Shown here in pieces: positions 17,972 to 23,110 of a stretch of DNA of 23,110 bases. Location of the stretch: contig JAKCWW010005372.1 of the NCBI GenBank assembly GCA_026260175.1, positions 1-23,110 of the forward strand, in the 5' to 3' direction. How positions within the stretch are numbered: the stretch's first letter is position 1; each line of letters opens with the position of its first letter. A program made the translations under genes and the position numbers. Below the pieces are notes generated by a model. That model was given only the letters and a program-made list of their open reading frames with translations, did no database searches and was not told where the DNA came from. Source of the DNA: Reticulitermes lucifugus. Taxonomy: Eukaryota > Arthropoda > Insecta > Blattodea > Rhinotermitidae.

Positions 17972-18103
17972 ACATGTACCTTCTTGTGTGAAAGCTTTAC
18001 ACTTGATCATTTAAACCTTTCTGTGTAAGTTCCTATAGTTAGTAAAAGGTTACATAAGTTAAAGGTGCACTAATCTTTACTGATCTAACTAACTGCATAA
18101 CTA

Positions 18104-18525
18104 AATCCATGGGGCAGAGTCTTTCATGAGAAGCTGAGAGGTTATCAGTTAGTCAAGCATTTCCTTTCATTTTATGGTACCTGAAGATTTGTTTCTTTTC
18201 TCATGTGTCTCTGTCCTGAGCCATATGAATCTAGTATACACAATCTCATATTATTTCTTTAGGAAACAATTTAGTATTGTCCTCCCATCTGTGCCTAGGT
18301 CATTCAGGTGGTCTCTTTCCTTCAGGTTTCCCCACAAACATTCTTCTCTTCCATGCATGTCACATGCCTTTCCCATCTCATCCTCTTTGATTTGATAGCC
18401 CAAGTGATATTTCATAGAGTACAAACCATGAAGTTCCTCATTTTGCAATTTTCTCCAGCCTCCTGTTACTTCCTCTTTGGCCCAGACATTCTCTTCTGCA
18501 CCCTGTTTAATTACCAGTCAGCAAG
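18104..18525 (+). repeat. Dispersed repeat family B, longest copy
   Basis: The DNA at 18104-18181 matches 9025-9106. It is followed by peptide VLSHMNLVYTISYYFF, then SVPRSFRWSLSFRFPHKH, then in another frame FDLIAQVIFHRVQTMKFLIL and FSPASCYF. I recall 'LSQxNPVHT', 'PRSSKWSLSFRFP', 'HPNNIWxxVQxMKLLIMQ' as a peptide repeat scattered through insect genomes. The open frames at 18174-18395 and 18308-18691 are parts of this relic rather than genes. Confidence 0.65.
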
Positions 18526-19731
18526 TTTTAATATGTTACTTGATATTTTGTTACAGCCACATGAATCTCTCCTTTTAGAAGATGTAATGTGCAGCATCTG
18601 TAACTGCAACTTTTTTTGTCTCCCATCTCCATTTGTTAAATTTTATAAACAGGTACCCTGCAAGGCATCTTTTCTTGTGAGAAGGCAGTAAATATAAGAA
18701 TAAAATCTGGAAACCTGAATATTATTAAATCACATACATTGAAGTCACTGAAGACCAATGTTTTATGTAAAGTTGGGTAACAAAAGTAGTGAGGTTGAAT
18801 ATCAATATACAAGTGAAACATTTTTTTCATTTAATTTCCCAGCATCATCTGTCTTAAGGGCTTATGAACTTTACTACCTATGACACAGGTCAAAATGCTG
18901 GCATATGTTTCGGTACTTTGGATTCAATAGGTGAAATACTTTTGCTTTTTTAAGGAAGTCTGATAATGAGGAACTTTAATTTTCGGGTGTATGTGAGATT
19001 TGAGTTCCTCATGCCTGTGTTAATGAATATTCCATTTTTTTGTGGGAAAATGCCACCTTAACAACGGGGAGAGAGACCCCACTACTCATTGCATAGGAGA
19101 CTGGTTGGACCCCAGACCTGGTTTGAATTCTTTAGTGAAGAGAAAAGCCAGTTGCCCCTACAAACGATCAGTCCAAAATTGTTGATCGTCCAACCGCGGC
19201 GCGTTCACTGCATGAAGCTGTTGCGGCCGCATGTGGAAGGTAATTGTTCGCTCAATAGGTGGCAATAGCGACCGCATACACAGTTATGCCGTCTGCAGGA
19301 CACTAGTTGTACCATCTTGTGCACCCGCTTTGCAGAGAAAGGTGACGCAGTTGTGGTAACGCTTACATCAATTTTACGTCTAAAATTACATTCAACGGCA
19401 TCGTCGTTAATGCGGCGATAGTTGCAAAAATTCCAACAACGTGAAAGGTGAAGTAACATGAGAGTTGTATATTTAGTTTATGTCCATTTAGGCTTACATT
19501 AATGCATGCAGCCTTGTAAATCTCAAGGCTCGACTTGGAGTCGGGCTGTCTTGCTGAGATTTTGTGGCTTGCCTCGATCCGTGCAGGCAAATGACAGTAC
19601 CTCAAATGACGTCATCATCATCGCTCTGTTCGACATGCTTTAGAATTCGTTATTCCTTAATCATCCCATTAGTTGACGCCACAGAGTTTCGGCTACCAAC
19701 AACGTCAGTACCGTAAATCGTAAAGGAACAA
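18526..19731. other. No recognised gene; CpG-richer from about 19180
   Basis: From 18526 to 19100 the sequence is AT-rich and unassigned. From about 19180 to 19730 CpG becomes frequent (accgcggcgcgttc near 19194; ttgcggccgcatg near 19221), and a perfect TGACGTCA lies at 19607-19614. Minus-strand open stretches at 19205-19459 and 19363-19605 overlap in different frames and show no homology. This could be promoter or transposon DNA; I cannot decide. Confidence 0.3.
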
Positions 19732-19758
19732 ACGGACGGACGGACGGACGGACGGACG
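19732..19758. repeat. (ACGG)n microsatellite
   Basis: Six to seven ACGG units. The complementary CCGT motif (gtctgtccgtcc) heads the repeat-like stretch near 676, suggesting that both are ends of one repeat type in opposite orientation (inference). Confidence 0.85.
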
Positions 19759-20439
19759 AACAAACAAATAATGCATGTGAGGCATTAAATGAACATTAAT
19801 TATACGGAAATGTTGGTATTTAGTTTTATTAGGAAATGAGCGTAATCACGTGAAAGCAAGAATGTTCGCAATTTGGAGCGTTCCCAAGGAAAAGTTGCAA
19901 GAGTGAATCTATTACCTTTGCCTTGCCATATCTCTTCGTCCTTCTCTCCACAGGTGACAACTCGAAAAACTCTAAAATATTTTTCGTGAAATTTTATATG
20001 AGAAGTTTAGTAAAATATATCAACACAATCCGATTGTGGTTAAAACTGGACAATATAGCGGGTGCAGTCTTTCATGAGGACCTACGTAGTGTACGCGTTT
20101 CTGCGTGCATCTCGAGCTTAACGCACTAAATAACACACTGGAGCGAAAAGTTTTTCGAACAAAAAAGTTGCAGAGAAAAATGAAGCACATGTTTGAAGAC
20201 GAGTAGGCTATACTGTTTTCTGTAAGTCTTTAGAGATAATTATACAAAAGTGAGTGTATACATTATACGTAGACTGCACCTTTAACTTCTTCTGTTTGTA
20301 AATTGGTCATTTGTTTTAACTGGCCGTCTCTTATTACGTCCACTAGCGGTCGATTTCAGTTGAACTGTGTGTGAAACTTGTTGTTTTAAGTATAAAGTCT
20401 GTTCCTAGTGATTGTCTAAGTTTTATAAAAGAAAAAAGG
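19759..20439. other. No recognised gene; possible 5' flank of the next frame
   Basis: Contains 'ccttctctccacaggtgaca' near 19940, an acceptor-like site into a 50-codon open stretch with no homology. Near 20355 the sequence TTTCAGTTG resembles an arthropod initiator (TCAGTT), about 80 nt before the ATG at 20440. No TATA or DPE was recognised at the expected spacing. Confidence 0.25.
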
Positions 20440-20703
20440 ATGACCCCCGTTGTGTGTTTCGCAAAAATGGGAGAACACGTTTTAGAATCAGTGTGTCAGC
20501 AGCAGGTTGATATTCGAAATAATGACTGTCAGACACAAAAGATGGCTTCTGAAATTTGTAGACGCGAAGTTCATGAATATATTATAAGGAAAGAGTTTAT
20601 TTGTTACTTCTACCGATCTGTTTTTTTTTATCAAAGAGCTCTAGAAAACTGCGTTCATCATTATTCAGCAGCCCTGTGTTACGTATCGACAATCAAAGGG
20701 TAG
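20440..20703 (+). CDS. Unidentified open frame, possible first coding exon
   Basis: ATG at 20440 (context aaaagg-ATG-a) opens 87 codons to TAG at 20701-20703. The first half is helix-prone and polar, with mixed codon use: MGEHVLESVCQQQVDIRN and SEICRREVHEYIIRKEF. The second half becomes aromatic and hydrophobic (FYRSVFFYQRA) after a T-run, as if reading had passed out of an exon into an intron, but no strong GT donor was found between about 20590 and 20630. I do not recognise a family. It could be a genuine first exon, a short independent protein or chance. No function is proposed. Confidence 0.28.
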   Translation: MTPVVCFAKMGEHVLESVCQQQVDIRNNDCQTQKMASEICRREVHEYIIRKEFICYFYRSVFFYQRALENCVHHYSAALCYVSTIKG

Positions 20704-20959
20704 CTTTCACTGTGAATATACATCACTGTGAGACACTGTGACTACAGTAGGCTACGTCTGTTGGTGTCCAGAAACCTATTGTAAATTCGGTCTCTCTCAC
20801 AGAATTGCTGTCACAAGTCAGATATTTGTCTAATGTAATATAGGGCTGAATATGTAATTCATGGGCCCATATATATATATATAGGATCGGGGAAAAAATG
20901 TCGAACATGAACAAAGGGGAGGAGATGGAACCTCAAAAGATGTAGCAGGAACATATTAC

Positions 20960-21162
20960 CTGGAAGGAATCATTACCGAAATATGACGGTACAAAGGGAC
21001 AGTAAAATGGGAAGCAGTATGACCGGTCGTAGTAACACAAAATGTCGGTGGTTTTCTTTTGATGTCTTCTAGTTCTCCCTCGTGTTCGTATGTGCCATGT
21101 TTGTCCCATTTGACTGTTATATAACGTTCTATTTTGCGGTTTTGTCCCCATCCCCTTTGATC
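20960..21162 (-). CDS. Candidate internal exon, unidentified
   Basis: On the minus strand the acceptor-like gtgcacag opens a stop-free 203-nt stretch ending at a donor-like tccag|gtaata (GT at 20959-20958). It reads RYITVKWDKHGTYEHEGELE, then DIKRKPPTFCVTTTG and TVPLYRHISV. The composition is protein-like, and 'VKWDKHGTYEHEGEL' is reminiscent of small SH3/Tudor-like beta folds, but I cannot name a family. The acceptor lacks a clear pyrimidine tract. A transposon fragment is an equal alternative. Confidence 0.22.
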
Positions 21163-21909
21163 CTGTGCACTGCTTCGCAGTTCGTGTGTAATTGACTTAT
21201 ATGTCGTATTTCATTCAACTTGCATTAAATTTTTATAATTTGTCTTCCTGTCTACCTTTTGGTAGCCCTTATTATAAAAAAGAAGTTAGGAAATGTACAT
21301 AAGCTTAGGGCAGTAATTATGGCTGGTTGGCTCACTTGTGTTGAGCTTCACGTAGAATGAACAGACATGGCGGTGTGAATAGACGCATTTTTGCGACTCT
21401 TCATTGGGAGTATGTCAAAAAATGTGGAATATAACGGCGTCTCCTATCGGTCAACAAACAAACAAAGAAACGAACAAACAGGCCGCAGCAGTCAGTGACG
21501 TAACATTTAACAACACTTGTGAACGTCACAGCTGTAATACCTGCTAATAATCATTCCGCCATTGCTCCATCCTCATTATCACTGTGCGACAGTCCTGACC
21601 AGACAGCACGTTATCACATCGTCGGTATTTAAGTCGAGAGCTTCATCTCTCTGTAGTGGCACTTGGCTGGTCACAGAGTGTGGTAATTAAGTTTAAGGAA
21701 AGGCATTATCAAATGCGGAAAATGAGATCCTAACGGTTATTGTGAACAGGGTAGCGGGAGGAATGAAGGAGTAAGCGATTTATTTCTAGACAGTCCCATC
21801 ATTCGCTTGAACTTACTGCATGCAGTAGAGGATTTTTGAGATGTGTAACAAATCATACATCTATTATGAAACCTTAAAAGTTATTGCTCTTTTCGCAAGA
21901 AAACTTGCC
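21163..21909. other. No recognised gene; possible promoter-like motif
   Basis: CpG content is moderate. TATTTAAG at 21626-21633 preceded by tcgg resembles a TATA element, with cttcatctc about 15 nt and tcacagag about 45 nt downstream, neither at the ideal distance. A run 'aacaaacaaacaaagaaacg' sits near 21454. Nothing else is supported. Confidence 0.25.
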
Positions 21910-22170
21910 ATTGGACCCTATCCCGAGCCACTTAAATCCAGCTTATACCATCATACCATCCTTCTTTAAGAACATTTGTCAGTACCCTCCCATCTTTGTC
22001 TAGGTCTCCCAAGTGGTTTGTTCTATTCACTTTTCTTGAGTAAACTTTTGTATGCGTTTCTCTCTATTTCCCATGCGGGCTACACACCCCGCCTATCTCA
22101 ATCTCGACTTGGTCGTCCTAATTATTTTTATTGAAGAGTACAAATCATGAAACTCTTCATCAGAGGGGCA
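21910..22170 (+). repeat. Dispersed repeat family B, copy 3
   Basis: Reads LPLDPIPSHLNPAYTIIPSF, then FFKNICQYPPIFV, a stop, VSQVVCSI. A stretch further on (near 22130) encodes EEYKS followed by SEGQKS, parallel to 'HRVQTMKFLILQFSP' in the 18.1-kb copy at DNA level (gagtacaaatcatgaaactc versus gagtacaaaccatgaagttc). Diverged and non-coding. Confidence 0.6.
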
Positions 22171-22674
22171 AAAATCTCGGACGCCAAGTCGCCCGGGCGA
22201 ATGAATTTTTACGGTGTCGCCTAATATTTGTGGGTCTTCAGTATACCTTTTGCTTGTTGTCACCTTTCTAGCTCTTAGAATTTTGAGGTGACTTTTAGAT
22301 TTTTGGAAAATTTGTGCACCCCTGCTCACCATTGTGTAAGTTTAATTTTATTCCTCTTCCTGTTTCACATTTTTTAGGTCCGAAACTCCTCTCATCACCT
22401 TCTTGCCAAAATGTTTCTTTCATTTAGCGGCACAAAGAACAGGTTGGAACCATTTGTCTCTGGCATGCAAGTTGGCACTCGACTGTGCTCAAGCTAGAGG
22501 CGTTTGCAGGAGAATTCTCAAGCTGCCACGCGCTGCAGACTTTTTCCTTTGTGTGTGGGTGTGTGTGGAGAAGGGCCCCGCAGCAGAAGCTACAGACGCA
22601 CCGCAGCCTTAAGGCTTATTGTGCAACCCTTGTGACGAACATGAAGAGAAAGATGATCAGTTTTTTCATATTTT
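22171..22674. other. No recognised gene
   Basis: Open stretches at 22093-22332 (-), 22403-22612 (+) and 22485-22700 (+) overlap one another or the neighbouring repeats. The plus-strand one at 22403 has a Cys/Ala-rich, GC-richer composition but no homology I recognise. A TGTGTGTGGGTGTGTGTG run lies near 22551. Confidence 0.35.
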
Positions 22675-22932
22675 CAAGGAATGGAGCACCGGTGGAATGA
22701 AATTGACGGGGGAAAACCGAAGTACTCGGGGGAAAAAACCTGTCCCAGTGCCACTCTGTCCACCACAAATCCCACATGGACCGACCCGGGACAGACTCGC
22801 CTTACTAACTTCAAACCCAATACACATGGCCATGAAAACTTCAATCAGGATAATCGTGTCTAGGCGTAGAATCTAGATTCGAACCGGATACCTCCCGAAT
22901 AGAAGTCAAGCGTTACCGCTTCAGCCATAGGA
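22675..22932 (-). mobile_element. tRNA-derived SINE with conserved central body
   Basis: On the minus strand the head carries TGGCTGAAGCGGTAACGC (A box, RC of about 22910-22927) and GGTTCGAATC (B box, RC of 22876-22885), spaced like a type II tRNA. The body then reads TCCATGTGGGATTTGTGG, GGGACAGG, TACTTCGGTTTTCCC and TTTCATTCCA. I recall a nearly identical body (tccatgtgagatttgtgc, gggacaggtttttctccggg) as a very common cockroach/arthropod SINE. The plus-strand frame PVPVPLCPPQIPHGPTRDR is a translation of this body, not a gene. Target duplications were not found. Confidence 0.78.
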
Positions 22933-23052
22933 CATTGTTTATCCCGTGATACGTATAGACACGGCTATTGAAATAGCATGAAGGTTATAGGCTGCAACGG
23001 AATATAGCACTGACACACAAATGATCGTTAGCATTGCTATATGTTTTTTTGT

Positions 23053-23110
23053 GGGCCGGGATAGCTCAGTCGGTATAGCGACTCGCTACGAGCTGGACGG
23101 TCCGGGGATC
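23053..23110 (+). mobile_element. tRNA-derived SINE head, truncated by window end
   Basis: GGGCCGGGATAGCTCAGTCG carries a good A box (TAGCTCAGTCGG), and the element ends at the window edge in GGTCCGGGGATC, the start of the B-box region. It matches the head of the SINE at 17707-17960 at most positions and is closer to a tRNA than that copy. Confidence 0.82.

Larger units (their letters stand above)
16930..18010 (-). mobile_element. Non-LTR retrotransposon (jockey/CR1-like) reverse transcriptase, split by a SINE
   Basis: Minus-strand motifs come in the correct order: KLSHKK (about 17990), then across the SINE YHRPIYF and KRVLQHLNYNGIEVI (family NYRPISLL...), DNKTDIARIFCNLAKAFDCV (motif A, 17470-17535), HQGSLLDPLHFPLYINDL (motif B, about 17268-17321), LFADSS (motif C, about 17217-17234), then FTLNFNKTNFIKFETNN (about 17050-17105). 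The second catalytic Asp of FADD is Ser here, and stops and frameshifts occur, so the copy is dead. These elements copy RNA into DNA at a chromosomal nick; host effect is insertional only. The SINE at 17707-17960 and a target duplication interrupt it. Confidence 0.85.

Noticed and set aside
18174-18691. Two overlapping plus-strand open frames
   Set aside because: Both are translations of the family B repeat, which continues from one frame into the other; the other copies in the window are broken.
19205-19605. Two overlapping minus-strand open frames
   Set aside because: They lie in different frames over CpG-richer DNA, where stops are rarer; no recognisable domain.
22619-22876. Open frame reading GKKPVPVPLCPPQIPHGP
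   Set aside because: It is the antisense translation of a SINE body, not a protein gene.
22872-22932. Possible tRNA gene (A and B boxes present)
   Set aside because: The anticodon and acceptor stems do not fold, and the sequence continues into a SINE body. The same applies to the heads at 1, 17715 and 23053.

Overview
The window looks like nuclear DNA of an arthropod, most likely a cockroach- or termite-like insect. It is AT-rich, short exons carry spliceosomal signals, and it is packed with tRNA-derived SINEs, an old LINE, pogo/Tigger and hAT remnants and degenerate dispersed repeats. The Blattodea suggestion rests on recalled resemblance of the SINE bodies and dispersed-repeat peptides and has not been checked by search.

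The best host gene is on the minus strand between 7905 and 10991. It is a two-cistron unit for two tiny mitochondrial membrane proteins that assemble respiratory complex III. The first cistron (SMIM4/UQCC5, Drosophila sloth1; 74 aa) is split by a 2,681-bp intron. The second (Brawnin/UQCC6, Drosophila sloth2; 58 aa) starts 4 nt after the first one's stop codon. Both were read directly from the sequence, including splice sites and phase.

Other host traces are weaker. A 3'-terminal exon with an acidic tail lies at 1152-1391 (+). A CpG-richer promoter-like zone with CRE- and E2F-type sites and a following splice donor lies near 13.27-13.44 kb. Unidentified open frames lie at 20440-20703 (+) and 20960-21162 (-).

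Layout: 0-3 kb holds a SINE fragment, two copies of dispersed repeat family A, a 63-nt tandem repeat and the acidic-tail exon. At 3.0-3.6 kb is a pogo/Tigger transposase relic that has lost its catalytic domain. At 5.5-7.1 kb is a cluster of foldback structures: a 43-bp hairpin, a pogo-like MITE and an inverted repeat whose arms carry hammerhead-ribozyme-like cores. At 7.4-11 kb is the bicistronic gene with its 3' flank. At 11-13.4 kb is sparse sequence rising to the promoter-like zone. At 13.7-14.3 kb is the most complete family A copy. At 15.2-18.0 kb is a minus-strand LINE broken by a hAT fragment and by a SINE with an intact 11-bp target-site duplication. At 18.1-18.5 and 21.9-22.2 kb are family B repeats. 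At 22.7-23.1 kb are two further tRNA-derived SINEs, the last cut off by the window end.
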